From the NCBI GenBank assembly GCA_049997955.1, contig JAEBDY010000004.1, forward strand, positions 490,105 to 554,104: 64,000 nt of DNA, given 5' to 3'. The notes beneath the pieces are model-generated. The model was not told the origin of the DNA and made no database searches. It worked only from the letters and a program-made list of their open reading frames with translations. The translations under genes were made by a program, and so were the position numbers. Position 1 is the stretch's first letter, and each line of letters opens with the position of its first letter. Positions 53,661 through 62,446 of this stretch are shown piece by piece. Origin of the DNA: Umezawaea sp049997955. Its GTDB lineage: Bacteria; Actinomycetota; Actinomycetes; Mycobacteriales; Pseudonocardiaceae.

Positions 53661-54101
53661 GTGAGTCTCCTCGATGACGTGGCCGACCGTGACGGCTGGC
53701 GGTGCTGGGTGTGCGACGAACCGGTCGACCCCGACATGTCGGTGAACGACCCGCGGGGGCCCAGCGTCGACAGCCGGACCGCCGACCGGAAGGCCAAGGT
53801 CGCCGAACGGCTCGCGCACCGCGGGTGCAACACCCGCAAGGGCGCGGTCAAGGTGGTCATCGCCTGGCCGGACCGCCTGCACGTGGTCGAACCCGCGCCG
53901 CTGATCACCGTTGCCGGGAGGCTGGAGCGCAAGGGGGGCCGCGAGATGGTGGCCCGCTGTCCGACCAAACAGGACGCCCAAGAAGCGGCGGAGTGGCTGG
54001 TGGACCGGTTCTCCCGGCTGGTGCCGGGGCTGCCGGTGACCGCCGTCGTCGAGCCGGGCGGCGGCCAGTTCCTCGTCGTCCTGGCCACCGGCCGCCGCTG
54101 A
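53661..54101 (+). CDS. HNH-nuclease-like zinc protein, probably inactive
   Basis: 146 aa. The first 62 residues follow the actinomycete HNH pattern: RDGWRCWVCDEPVDPD (C15, C18), PSVDSRTADRKAK, and RLAHRGCNTRKG (H53, C56, N57). In HNH nucleases the second block reads V-D-H, with the metal-binding general-base histidine; here it is V-D-S (S38). The C-terminal half (about 65-146) is a small alpha/beta domain I do not recognise. Likely zinc-binding, DNA-binding at most. Similar small proteins of this branch are annotated only as hypothetical. Confidence 0.75.
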   Translation: MSLLDDVADRDGWRCWVCDEPVDPDMSVNDPRGPSVDSRTADRKAKVAERLAHRGCNTRKGAVKVVIAWPDRLHVVEPAPLITVAGRLERKGGREMVARCPTKQDAQEAAEWLVDRFSRLVPGLPVTAVVEPGGGQFLVVLATGRR

Positions 54102-54195
54102 CCGGGGATCACCAAGCGCACACCCGCCGAGCCCGACCGCACCGCTGACCTCTGCCCGTCGCGATCACGCCCTGGCCCCGATGACACTCGCGGCA

Positions 54196-55110
54196 CTAGA
54201 CCGCGATCGCACCGACCTGGTCCCGGATGGCGACGTCGAGGTCGGTGGCGGTCAGGCCGAAGGTCCGGGCCGTCTCGGTCGAGTCCAGGTGGAACGGCGC
54301 GTACCACTGGTAGTCCATCTCGGCCACCTCGCGGGCCATCGGCACGAGCACCCCGGCCGCGCGCATGGCGAAGCGCGGCATCTGGATCAGCTTGATCGAG
54401 GGCTTGCCCGCCGCGGCGGCGTAGCGCCGCGCGAGCTCGCGGATCGTGATGGCCTGCGGGGACGGCACGTGCCAGGCCCGGCCCCACGCCCGGTCGTCCT
54501 GGGCGAGCGCGACCAGGGCTGTGGCCATGTCGCCGTTGTAGGTGAAGGTGTGCGGCATGTCCAGGTGGCCCGGGATGACGGCGGCGCGGCCCTTCTCCAT
54601 GGCCGGACCGATGACCAGGGAGTAGAGGCTGGCCGCGTCCTTGCCGATGTAGTCGGAGCCGCGGACCTCCACCGCGTGGACGCCGGAGGCCAGTGCCTGC
54701 TCCCACAAACGCTTGCGCAGGCGGCCTTTGCGCCCGGTGGCGGCCATCGGGGTGCGCTCGTCCATCCGGCCGCCGGGCTGCTCGCCGTACGCGTAGAGGC
54801 CAGCGGTGAGCGCAAGGACCGCGTTGTTGGCCTTCGCGGCGGCGATCGCCGCTGTTTGCAGGGGCGGTAGTTGGCTCTCCCACGCGGTGTACGAGGGCGG
54901 GTTCGCGCAGTGGTAGACCACCTTGGTGCCGCGGGACAGTTCGGTCAGGCGGGCCGCGTTTGAGGCGTCCGCGGCGACCCGCTCGATCAAGGGGTGCTCG
55001 GGGCCCGAGCCGCTGCGCGTGACGATCCGGACACCCTCACCGCGCTCGACGAGCAGTCGCGCGACGTTCGTGCCGATGGACCCGGCTCCGAGGATGACGT
55101 GGTGGATCAT
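54196..55110 (-). CDS. Atypical/NmrA-like NAD(P)-dependent epimerase-dehydratase family protein
   Basis: 304 aa extended SDR. N-terminal HHVILGAGSIGTNVARLLVE (GxGxIG cofactor loop), ADASNAARLTEL, HCANPPSYTAW, then a region with YAYGEQPGGRMDERTPM where an extended-SDR tyrosine would lie; a full Y-x3-K is not clear (YAYGE follows TAGL), so catalysis is uncertain. C-terminal AWHVPSPQAITIRELAR is shared with NAD-epimerase/NmrA-type quinone or flavin reductases. ATG 55110 follows GGAGGTG. Divergent from a TetR gene with twin operators between them; surely its target. Confidence 0.88.
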   Translation of the reverse strand: MIHHVILGAGSIGTNVARLLVERGEGVRIVTRSGSGPEHPLIERVAADASNAARLTELSRGTKVVYHCANPPSYTAWESQLPPLQTAAIAAAKANNAVLALTAGLYAYGEQPGGRMDERTPMAATGRKGRLRKRLWEQALASGVHAVEVRGSDYIGKDAASLYSLVIGPAMEKGRAAVIPGHLDMPHTFTYNGDMATALVALAQDDRAWGRAWHVPSPQAITIRELARRYAAAAGKPSIKLIQMPRFAMRAAGVLVPMAREVAEMDYQWYAPFHLDSTETARTFGLTATDLDVAIRDQVGAIAV

Positions 55111-55126
55111 TGCCCGCACCTCCGTT

Positions 55127-55159
55127 TCTAACGCTGTTAGAAGTTCTAACGTCGTTAGA
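55127..55159. promoter_or_regulatory. Twin TCTAAC-N3-GTTAGA operators
   Basis: TCTAACGCTGTTAGA (55127-55141) and TCTAACGTCGTTAGA (55145-55159), two perfect 15-bp palindromes starting 18 bp apart, between the divergent genes at 55110 and 55235. Near-certain binding sites of the TetR encoded at 55235. Confidence 0.8.
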
Positions 55160-55234
55160 TTAGAGACGCCGCGAGAACGCTGTCAAGAGGGGCGGATAAC
55201 GTCCGGGGAGACCACCGAAGCGGAGTGACGGGAC

Positions 55235-55840
55235 ATGCCGAGCAGCACACGACGCGCCCGCGAACGGGCCAGCACCCGCGATCGGATCATCGAGGCCGCG
55301 CTGCACGTCCTCGAATCCGAGGGTGCTGCCGCGCTGACGATCCGGCGCATCGCGTCCGACGTGGAGTACACGGCGCCGATCGTCTACCAGCACTTCGCCA
55401 ACAAGGACGCACTCGTGCTGGAACTGGTCGCACACGGCTACGGCCTGATGCTGGCCGAGGTCCGGCGGGTCGCCGACGAGGAGCCCGACGTCGACCGGCG
55501 CCTGCTGCGGGTCGCGTCCGAGTACGTGCGGTTCGCCGGTGAGCACCCCCACCTCCACGAGGCCATGAACGACGCCGTGGTCGACGCGGTCGAGCGCCGT
55601 CGCGCCACGCAACCGACCATCGACCTCTTGATGGGACTGCTCACCACCTGGTCGGACGCGCACGGCACGGTGTTGGCCGACAGCGCCGACGCCTGCGAGA
55701 TCGTGTGGGGCACGCTGCACGGCATGGCCTCGCTCGGCCGCTTCGACACCATCGGGACCGAGCGCGCGCAACGGCTCGCCGAGCAAGCGCTCAGCGCGAT
55801 CCTCCGCGGCTGGCGGACCGGGGGACCGGAGAACGGGTAG
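55235..55840 (+). CDS. TetR-family regulator
   Basis: 201 aa. HTH at about 15-63 (TRDRIIEAALHVLESEGAAA, LTIRRIASDVEYTAPIVYQH FANK), ligand domain of the WHG type (TetR_C_33) with EYVRFAGEHPHLHEAMND and EIVWGTLHGMASLGRFDTIG. ATG 55235 is preceded by GGAGTG. The divergent epimerase-like gene and twin palindromes between them mark its target. Confidence 0.92.
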   Translation: MPSSTRRARERASTRDRIIEAALHVLESEGAAALTIRRIASDVEYTAPIVYQHFANKDALVLELVAHGYGLMLAEVRRVADEEPDVDRRLLRVASEYVRFAGEHPHLHEAMNDAVVDAVERRRATQPTIDLLMGLLTTWSDAHGTVLADSADACEIVWGTLHGMASLGRFDTIGTERAQRLAEQALSAILRGWRTGGPENG

Positions 55841-55897
55841 GTCGTCCCGCGCCGGCGACGCTCGGGGGTGAACGTCGTCGGCCGGTGGCCGTGACGA

Positions 55898-55930
55898 GCG
55901 GGAGGGCCCGGTGGCGCAGGGCCCTCCCGC
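55898..55930. terminator. 12-bp hairpin between converging TetR and xylanase genes
   Basis: GCGGGAGGGCCC (55898-55909) and GGGCCCTCCCGC (55919-55930), 9-base loop, 7 nt past the xylanase stop. Likely two-way terminator. Confidence 0.75.
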
Positions 55931-55936
55931 GTCGCG

Positions 55937-57289
55937 TCAGCCCGCCTGGCAGGAGACGGTGGGCCAGTTCCAGTTCCCGTTGTGCTGGACGGTGAAGCCG
56001 AACGAGTTGCCGCTGCCGTTGGGGCGCGCGGTCATCACGTTGCCGCTGGAATCCCACGTGGCGGTGGTGTTCCAGGTGGAGATGATCTTCTGCGGCGAAC
56101 TGACCGTGACCGTCACGGTCCAGTTGCTGCTACCGGAGACCGAGATGTTGCCGTTGAACCGGTCGTTCCACTTCTGCCCCTCGGAGTAGGTCGCGGTGCA
56201 GCCGCCGGGGTTGTTCGGCGGCGTGGTGGTGGTCGTGGTCGGGTCGGTGGGGTTCGGGCTCGTGCCGGTCCCGCTGTTCAGGACGCTGAGCACGGAGTTG
56301 TAGGCGGCCTTCTTGTTGCCGGAGCCGTCGAACAGCAGCGGGGTGCCCGATGCGCGCCACGAGTCGCTGTCGCGGATGCCCCACACCGTGATGCCGGTGC
56401 AGCGCGAAACCGACAGGCACGCCTGCACGACGCCCTGGTACTGCTGTGCCTGGCTGGAACCGGAGCCCTCGATGTCCAGCTCGGTGATCTGCACGTCGAC
56501 ACCCAGCGCGGCGAAGTTCTGCAACGTGGTGTGGTAGTTGCTCGGCACGGGGTTGCCGCTGTTGAAGTGGGCCTGGAAGCCGACGCAGTCGATCGGCACG
56601 CCGCGGGACTTGAAGTCCTGCACCATCCGGTACACGCCCTGGGTCTTGGCGTGCGACCAGTTGTCGGTGTTGTAGTCGTTGTAGCAGAGCTTCGCGGCGG
56701 GGTCGGCCGCGCGGGCGGCGCGGAACGCCGCCTCGATCCAGTCGTTGCCGGTGCGCTGGAGGTTCGAGTCGCGACGGCCGCCGGAGTTGCCGTCGGCGAA
56801 CGCCTCGTTCACCACGTCCCAGGCGTAGATCTTGCCCCTGTAGTAGCTCGCCACCTGCGTGACGTGGTTGAGCATCGCCGAGCGCAGCGAACTGCCGCTC
56901 ATGCTCTCCATCCAGCCGGGCTGCTGGGAGTGCCACGCCAGGGCGTGGCCGCGAACGCGCTTGCCCTGGCCGCGGGCCTGGTTGACGATGCGGTCCGCGT
57001 TGCCGTACTCGAACCGCCCCTGACTGGGCTCGGTCGCGTCCATCTTCATCTCGTTCTCGGCCGTGACCATGTCGAACTCGCGGTTCAGGATGCCCACGTA
57101 GGTCGAGTCCGAGAGCTTGTTCGCGGCGACGGCCGTGCCGAAGTAGCGGCCGCTCTGCTGCGCCGCCGCGCCGAGCGTGGAGGCGGCACCGCTGGCGGGT
57201 GTCGCCAGGAGGACCGCGGCCGCCGCGACGGCGGCGACCATGGAGGAGACGAGCGCGATTCGTGGAACTGACTTCGCTGTCAGCGTCAT
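55937..57289 (-). CDS. Secreted GH10 endo-1,4-beta-xylanase with CBM2
   Basis: 450 aa. Signal peptide (1-36, hydrophobic core SSMVAAVAAAAVLLA), GH10 barrel (about 38-338) with acid/base E162 in WDVVNEAF and nucleophile E270 in ITELDIEG, a Thr/Pro linker (about 343-362), and a C-terminal family 2 carbohydrate-binding module (364-450, two Cys, W in GSSNWTVTV, STWNTTATW and NWNWPTVSC). Cuts xylan backbones outside the cell. ATG 57289 follows AGGAAG. Two CCGAAACTTTC boxes lie upstream. Confidence 0.96.
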   Translation of the reverse strand: MTLTAKSVPRIALVSSMVAAVAAAAVLLATPASGAASTLGAAAQQSGRYFGTAVAANKLSDSTYVGILNREFDMVTAENEMKMDATEPSQGRFEYGNADRIVNQARGQGKRVRGHALAWHSQQPGWMESMSGSSLRSAMLNHVTQVASYYRGKIYAWDVVNEAFADGNSGGRRDSNLQRTGNDWIEAAFRAARAADPAAKLCYNDYNTDNWSHAKTQGVYRMVQDFKSRGVPIDCVGFQAHFNSGNPVPSNYHTTLQNFAALGVDVQITELDIEGSGSSQAQQYQGVVQACLSVSRCTGITVWGIRDSDSWRASGTPLLFDGSGNKKAAYNSVLSVLNSGTGTSPNPTDPTTTTTTPPNNPGGCTATYSEGQKWNDRFNGNISVSGSSNWTVTVTVSSPQKIISTWNTTATWDSSGNVMTARPNGSGNSFGFTVQHNGNWNWPTVSCQAG

Positions 57290-57329
57290 ATCAGCACTTC
57301 CTGTGACTGGCCGGCGACCCTCGATGTCA

Positions 57330-57340
57330 CCGAAACTTTC
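57330..57340. promoter_or_regulatory. CCGAAACTTTC box, xylanase promoter (proximal)
   Basis: CCGAAACTTTC 41 bp before the xylanase start; half-site CCGAAAC follows at 57351-57357. Same core as 57476-57486 and the perfect palindrome at 62167-62181. Confidence 0.65.
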
Positions 57341-57475
57341 TTCAGTATTGCCGAAACAAATCGGCCGATCAAGACCTGAGTTCACCCCTCTGAACGAGAC
57401 GAATCACCAGGGAAACCTTTTGCACACACCAAAATTACCGTTCGACGGACATGCTCGCCGACGGCTGCACCGGGT

Positions 57476-57486
57476 CCGAAACTTTC
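57476..57486. promoter_or_regulatory. CCGAAACTTTC box (distal), between GH43 and xylanase genes
   Basis: Second CCGAAACTTTC, 187 bp upstream of the xylanase start and 7 bp past the GH43 stop. Confidence 0.6.
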
Positions 57487-57492
57487 AGTGGA

Positions 57493-59013
57493 TCAAGGGC
57501 GGTCCGGGACATCGAGCGGGCCGTGCTCGAACCAGTCGAACCGCGCGGTGCCCTCGGTGACGTACATGCCGATGACCCGGCCGGTGAAGCCGGTGGCGAC
57601 CTCCGTGGACAGGTACCTGCCGTCGAGTTCGGCCAGCTGTTCCTCCCCGACGTGAAAGGCGATGAAGTCGGGCGCGGCGACGTGCAGGCCTGAAGGTTCT
57701 CCGTCACCCGGTGGCGACTGCCGGGCGAGGTGGGTGGTGATCGCGAGGGTCACCGGGCCGGGAGGTGCGGTGCGGGTGGCCACCTGCTGGCGCAGGGGTC
57801 CGATCCGGGCGATGACGCTCACCTGCCCGTCGGCGAACTCCAGGTCGTAGTGGTGGGCCTCGTCGATGCGCACCGACAACCCCGTGCGACCTGAGTCGGG
57901 GTCAAGCAGGACGGCGGTCCTGCTCTCGACGTGCTGCTGGCGTCGGCCGACGAACGTGCACCCCGGACTGTCCGTTGTGGACCCGGTGGCGTGCAGGGCC
58001 AACCACCCCGGCCGTTCGGTCAACGACCACGAGTCGTCCGGACGGGACCGCGGCGAGATCCACCGGGGGTCGAGTCGGGGCGCGTCGAAGTCGTCCCGCC
58101 GCGGGGCGGCCTCCCACGGCTGTGGGCTGCCCGGCGCCTGTTCCCGGAGGTTCACGGGGCCGACGACCGGCCAGCCGTCCTCCCAGCGAACGGGGGTGAG
58201 GAAGGTTTCCCGGCCCAGGACGTGGAAACCGGGGCTGTACCCCCGCGGGCGGGTGGCGAGCAGGATCATCCACCAGTCGCCGTCCGGGGTGGTGACGAGG
58301 TCGGCGTGGCCGGTGCTCTGGACCGGGTGGGCGGTGCCGCGGTGGGTCAGGATCGGGTTGGACGGCGCGGATTCCCAGGGGCCACGCGGAGAACGGGCAC
58401 GCGCCATGGCCACGGTGTGGCCGCGTTCGGTGCCGCCCTCCGCGATCATCAGGTACCACCACTCCCCGATCCGGTACAGGTGCGGCGCTTCCGGCCACTG
58501 CAACCCGGTCCCGGACCACGCGGGGAGCGGCCCCTCCAGCACCTTCCCGGCCTCGGGGTCGATGCGGACCACCGCAACGCCCTGGAAGGCGCACCAGCAG
58601 TTGCCCTCCTCGTCCCACGCCAGGTCGGGGTCGATGCCGGGCAGGTCGATCCACACGGGATCCGACCACGGGCCTTCGGGCCGCTCGGCGTTGACGATGA
58701 AGTTGCCGCCCTGGGAGACGTTCGTGGTGATCATCCAGAACCGGCCGTCGTGGTGCCGGATCGTGGGCGCGTAGATGCCGTCGGAGGCCGCCGCGTCCGA
58801 CGGCAGCGGGAGTTGGGACGGCCGGTCGAGGACGTTGCCGATCTGCCGCCAGTGCACCAGGTCGCGGCTGTGGAAGACCGGGACGCCGGGGAAGTACTCG
58901 AAGCTGGAGCACACCAGGTAGTAGTCCTCGCCGACCCGGCAGACGCTGGGGTCGGGGTGGAATCCGGGGATGACGGGGTTGTCGTACTGCCAGTCGGTCG
59001 TTTCCGGGTGCAC
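57493..59013 (-). CDS. GH43 beta-xylosidase/arabinofuranosidase, cytoplasmic
   Basis: 506 aa, no signal peptide, so it should act on imported oligosaccharides. GH43 propeller (1-300): base D21 in PGFHPDPSVC, pKa-tuning D in GIDPDLAW, acid E in WPEAPHLYR (about residue 175). A C-terminal beta-sandwich of about 200 residues (DDFDAPRLDPRWISPRSR onward), as in two-domain GH43 enzymes, is present. Xylosidase or arabinofuranosidase cannot be separated by eye. GTG 59013, 36 nt after the permease stop, so likely the last gene of the importer operon. Confidence 0.92.
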   Translation of the reverse strand: MHPETTDWQYDNPVIPGFHPDPSVCRVGEDYYLVCSSFEYFPGVPVFHSRDLVHWRQIGNVLDRPSQLPLPSDAAASDGIYAPTIRHHDGRFWMITTNVSQGGNFIVNAERPEGPWSDPVWIDLPGIDPDLAWDEEGNCWCAFQGVAVVRIDPEAGKVLEGPLPAWSGTGLQWPEAPHLYRIGEWWYLMIAEGGTERGHTVAMARARSPRGPWESAPSNPILTHRGTAHPVQSTGHADLVTTPDGDWWMILLATRPRGYSPGFHVLGRETFLTPVRWEDGWPVVGPVNLREQAPGSPQPWEAAPRRDDFDAPRLDPRWISPRSRPDDSWSLTERPGWLALHATGSTTDSPGCTFVGRRQQHVESRTAVLLDPDSGRTGLSVRIDEAHHYDLEFADGQVSVIARIGPLRQQVATRTAPPGPVTLAITTHLARQSPPGDGEPSGLHVAAPDFIAFHVGEEQLAELDGRYLSTEVATGFTGRVIGMYVTEGTARFDWFEHGPLDVPDRP

Positions 59014-59049
59014 GGGCTTCTTCGCTCCAGGGTGTCGTGTGGGTGGGTG

Positions 59050-59898
59050 TCAGCCCTTGAAGGCGCCGTCCAGGATTCCCGCGACCATGCGCCGCCCCAC
59101 CAGGACGAACAGCACGACCAGCGGGGCGGTGGCCAGGAACGAGCCGGACATGGCCAGCCCGAGGTCGACGTCGTAGCTGTTCTGCAGGGCCTTGATGGCG
59201 ATCTGGGCGGTGTAGCGCTCGGGTGTCTTGAGCACGATGAACGGCCAGAGGAAGTCGTTCCACGCGGTGACGAACCCGAACAGCCCCAGCACGAACGCCG
59301 CGGGGCGCACGATGGGGAAGGCGATGCGCCAGAACACCTGCCACGAGCTGGCGCCGTCGATCGTCGCGGCCTGCACCAGCTCGTCGCTGATCGTGGCGGT
59401 GATGTGCTGGCGCATCCAGAAGATGCCGAAGGCGCTGGCCAGTCCGGGGACGACCAGGGCTTGCAGGGTGTCCACCCAGCCCAGCGTCGACATGATCATG
59501 TACTGCGGGATGACGGACAGCTGGGTGGGCACGGTCATGGTGAGCACGACGACCAGGAACAGGGTGTTGCGGCCGGGGAAGCTCAGCTTGGCGAAGGCGA
59601 ACCCGGCCAGCGCGCACAGCATCGCCTGGCCCACACCGATGGCCGTGGCCACGAACAGGCTGTTGAGCAACGCCTGCACGAAGGGCACCGTCTCCAGCAC
59701 CAGGCCGAGGAGGTGGAAGAAGTTGTCGCCGGGCACGACCGCCGGCGGCATCCGCGTCGCGGTCGCGGTGTCGGTGGTGGCGACGACGAACATCCAGTAC
59801 AGCGGGAACAGGCACGCGGCGGTGGCCGCGGTCAGCAGCAGGTAGGTCCACCAGCGGACCCGGCCGTGGGGTCGGCGGCGCGCCGCGGCGCTCGTCAC
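59050..59898 (-). CDS. Sugar ABC permease, MalG type
   Basis: 282 aa, six membrane helices. The cytoplasmic EAA loop reads DELVQAATIDGASSWQVFWR IAFPIVRP, the site that docks the ATPase; N-terminal RVRWWTYLLLTAATAACLFP is typical of MalG homologues. GTG 59898 overlaps the upstream permease stop. With the MalF-type protein it forms the channel of an importer for xylo- or arabino-oligosaccharides (context). No ATPase is encoded here; actinomycete importers of this kind commonly use the shared MsiK ATPase. Confidence 0.94.
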   Translation of the reverse strand: MTSAAARRRPHGRVRWWTYLLLTAATAACLFPLYWMFVVATTDTATATRMPPAVVPGDNFFHLLGLVLETVPFVQALLNSLFVATAIGVGQAMLCALAGFAFAKLSFPGRNTLFLVVVLTMTVPTQLSVIPQYMIMSTLGWVDTLQALVVPGLASAFGIFWMRQHITATISDELVQAATIDGASSWQVFWRIAFPIVRPAAFVLGLFGFVTAWNDFLWPFIVLKTPERYTAQIAIKALQNSYDVDLGLAMSGSFLATAPLVVLFVLVGRRMVAGILDGAFKG

Positions 59899-60854
59899 CG
59901 GTCCGCCCTGATCCGGCCTGCCAGCAGGTAGTTGACGGCGGCGATCACCACGACCATGACGAACAGGGCGACGCCGACCGCCGAGCCGTAGCCGAACTCG
60001 AACTCCCCGAAGCCCTGCTCGTAGAGGAACAGCGTCAGCGTCTGGCACTGCCGCACCGCGCCGCACGTCAGCGGCGCGCCCGTGGCGATCAGCAGGGGCT
60101 CGGTGAAGATCTGCAGGCCGCCGATGGTGGAGGTGACCACGGTGAAGATGATCACCGGTCGCAGCGAGGGGACGGTGATGTGGCGGAACCGCTGCCACGG
60201 GCCCGCCCCGTCGATGGCCGCGGCCTCGTAGACCGCGAGCGGCACCGCTTGCAGCGAAGCGAGGTAGAGCAGCGTGGTGTAGCCGAACCAGCGCCAGATC
60301 ACCATCGTGGCGATCAGCACGTGACTGCCCGCAGTGGACTGGACGAAGTCGACCGGCGCCACGCCGACCAGTCCGAGCAGCCAGTTGAGCATCCCGTAGT
60401 CGCGGTCGAACAGCTGCGCGAACACGATCGCCGTGGCCGCCACCGAGGTGACGTACGGGACCAGCACCGACATGCGGAAGAACAGCGCGAACCGGAGCCT
60501 GGCGTGGTTGAGCACGTGCGCCAGGACCAGGGCCAGCAGCAGCTGCGGAACGGTGGACAGGAACCAGATGCTCACGGTGTTGCGGGCGGCGTTCCAGAAC
60601 CGGGGGTCGGCGAACATCCGGGTGAAGTTGTCCGCGCCGATGAACACCTGGTCGCCGATGGGGTTCCAGTCGAACAGCGCGACGTAGAACGTGAAGGCGA
60701 ACGGGAACAGGCCGAACACCGCGAAGAGGACGAAGAACGGGGCGATGTAGGCGTACGGCGCCAACCGCTCCCCCAGCCCCCGAGCGGTTCGGGGGGCGAG
60801 GGTCGGCGGCGCGGCGCGCGGTGGGGGGACGAGCGTGATGGCCAACCCGCTCAC
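59895..60854 (-). CDS. Sugar ABC permease, MalF type
   Basis: 319 aa with six or seven membrane helices and the EAA loop AVYEAAAIDGAGPWQRFRHI TVPSLRP. An outside loop between the last helices carries two Cys (TCGAVRQC). GTG 60854 overlaps the binding-protein stop (GTGA) and its own stop overlaps the MalG-type start, so the three importer genes are translationally chained. Confidence 0.94.
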   Translation of the reverse strand: MSGLAITLVPPPRAAPPTLAPRTARGLGERLAPYAYIAPFFVLFAVFGLFPFAFTFYVALFDWNPIGDQVFIGADNFTRMFADPRFWNAARNTVSIWFLSTVPQLLLALVLAHVLNHARLRFALFFRMSVLVPYVTSVAATAIVFAQLFDRDYGMLNWLLGLVGVAPVDFVQSTAGSHVLIATMVIWRWFGYTTLLYLASLQAVPLAVYEAAAIDGAGPWQRFRHITVPSLRPVIIFTVVTSTIGGLQIFTEPLLIATGAPLTCGAVRQCQTLTLFLYEQGFGEFEFGYGSAVGVALFVMVVVIAAVNYLLAGRIRADR

Positions 60855-62116
60855 CCGCCGATGGCGGTCTTGATGTTGCGCACCGCGTCGTCCCACGCGG
60901 TGGCCGGGTCGCCGCCGCTCTGCTCGACGTTGGTGATGGAGTTGAGGAACTCCTGGCCGATCGTGGCGCTGTCCGGGCCGATGTAGAACGGCTTGAGCCC
61001 CAGCAGCGAGTCGGTGTAGATCTTCCCGATCGGCGCGTCGGAGAAGAACGGGTCCTTCTGCGAGGTGAGCTTGGCGTCCTGGTAGACGGACGGGGTCGAG
61101 GGCAGCGCTCCGACGCGGGTGAAGTGCTCCAGCTGCCCCTGGGGGGACTGCATCTCCTTGATGTAGTCCCACGCGGCCTGCGGGTTCTTCGCGCGCTTGG
61201 GGATGGCCAGGTAGCTGCCGCCCCAGTTGCCCGCGCCGCCGGGGATCTTCGCGATGGCCCAGTTGCCGTTGGTGTCCGGGGCGGTGCTGCGGATCGTGTT
61301 GAGCATCCACGAGGGAGCGGACACGGCCGCGTACTGGCCCTGCGCCAGGCCCGTGCTCCACGCGCTCTCGAACGACGTCTGCCCGGCGGTGATGCCCGCC
61401 GTGGCCGCCTTGATGCCGAGGTCGAACGCCGCCCGCACCTGCGGGTTGCGGTCGTAGACCAGTTCGCGGCCCTCGCTGTAGTACTTCTCGGACACCTGGT
61501 TGACCGCCTGGTAGAACACGCTGGTGGCCGCGTTGTCCGTGAAGGCCTTGCCGGTGGCCTGCTTGTAGCGCTTCCCGGTGTCGATGAACGCGTCCCACGT
61601 CGGCCACAGCGCGCTGACGGCCTCCGGGTCGGTGGGCAGCTGGGCGGCGGCGAACAGGTCGGTCCGGTAGGCGATGGCCATGCCGCCCACGTCGGTGGGC
61701 ATGCCGAGGACCTCGCCGTCCTTGGCGACGCTCTGCTTCAGCACCCAGTCCAGGTAGTCGCCCTTGACGTCGTCGGCGCCCAACGTCCTGAGGTCGACGA
61801 AGTTCTGCGGCTGCTCCACGAACTTCGGCAGGTTGTCGCCCTGGATGAGCACCAGGTCCGGCACCTTCCCACCGGCCAGCGCCGTCGTCAGCGCCTGGGC
61901 GGTCTCCGTCGAGGTGCCCACCTCGGTCAGCTTGACCTCGACGTCCGGGTGCTTCTCCTTGTAGGCGTCAACGGACAACCCCTGGTTGATGGCGGCGAAC
62001 GACCAGAACTCGAACGACTTGCCGTCCCCTCCCCCACCGCCGCCCGTGCCGGGTGTGCAGGCGGCGGTCAGGACGAGTGCTGCGGCAGCGAGCAGCGCGG
62101 GCAGGCGGAGGGTCAC
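60851..62116 (-). CDS. Sugar-binding lipoprotein of ABC importer
   Basis: 421 aa solute-binding protein of the extracellular MalE/family 1 type. Lipoprotein signal with C20 in VLTAAC, then a Gly-rich tether; FEFWSFAAINQGLSVDAYKE KHPDVEV, EVLGMPTDVGGMAIAYRTDL and GGAGNWGGSYLAIPKRAKNP are the usual ligand-domain landmarks. First gene of the importer operon; GTG 62116 follows GGAG. A perfect CCGAAACTTTCGG operator lies 51 bp upstream, linking uptake to the xylanase. Confidence 0.94.
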   Translation of the reverse strand: MTLRLPALLAAAALVLTAACTPGTGGGGGGDGKSFEFWSFAAINQGLSVDAYKEKHPDVEVKLTEVGTSTETAQALTTALAGGKVPDLVLIQGDNLPKFVEQPQNFVDLRTLGADDVKGDYLDWVLKQSVAKDGEVLGMPTDVGGMAIAYRTDLFAAAQLPTDPEAVSALWPTWDAFIDTGKRYKQATGKAFTDNAATSVFYQAVNQVSEKYYSEGRELVYDRNPQVRAAFDLGIKAATAGITAGQTSFESAWSTGLAQGQYAAVSAPSWMLNTIRSTAPDTNGNWAIAKIPGGAGNWGGSYLAIPKRAKNPQAAWDYIKEMQSPQGQLEHFTRVGALPSTPSVYQDAKLTSQKDPFFSDAPIGKIYTDSLLGLKPFYIGPDSATIGQEFLNSITNVEQSGGDPATAWDDAVRNIKTAIGG

Positions 62117-62166
62117 GTCGCTTCTCCAAGTCGTTCTAGGGCGAGCAGCGCACCGGGACTACGGTG

Positions 62167-62181
62167 ACCGAAACTTTCGGT
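62167..62181. promoter_or_regulatory. Perfect operator ACCGAAACTTTCGGT of the importer operon
   Basis: 15-bp palindrome with a C centre. Shares CCGAAACTTTC with both boxes before the xylanase gene. GAAA-N-TTTC palindromes are known operators of xylan/xyloside regulators in streptomycetes; the regulator is not in this window. The rest of 62182-62395 is A/T-richer and shows no gene. Confidence 0.75.
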
Positions 62182-62395
62182 AAAATCTCCGAATGTTAAC
62201 GCTCACGACGGTAAGCTGCGTCACATCGAACGTCAAGAGCGCGATGCCGTGACAACGGAGCGAGATGGGAACACTCCAGCAGCAACAACCAGAAACGCTC
62301 ATAAGACGAGCAACTGAGTCGATCAAGACGCGCATTTCCGGCGTTCGAAACCACTTTCGTAAGTAGCTAAATATTGTGAGCGCGAACATGCCAAA

Positions 62396-62434
62396 ATGCG
62401 GGCCCCCGTCCTGGCTGAGGACGAGGACCCGCAT
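62396..62434 (-). terminator. Intrinsic terminator of the feruloyl esterase gene
   Basis: A 17-bp stem with two weak or mismatched positions (outer arms ATGCGGG/CCCGCAT, inner GTCCT/AGGAC, loop GGCTG), followed on the minus strand by TTTT. Begins 12 nt past the stop at 62447. Confidence 0.75.
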
Positions 62435-62446
62435 CGAGGTGAGCGG

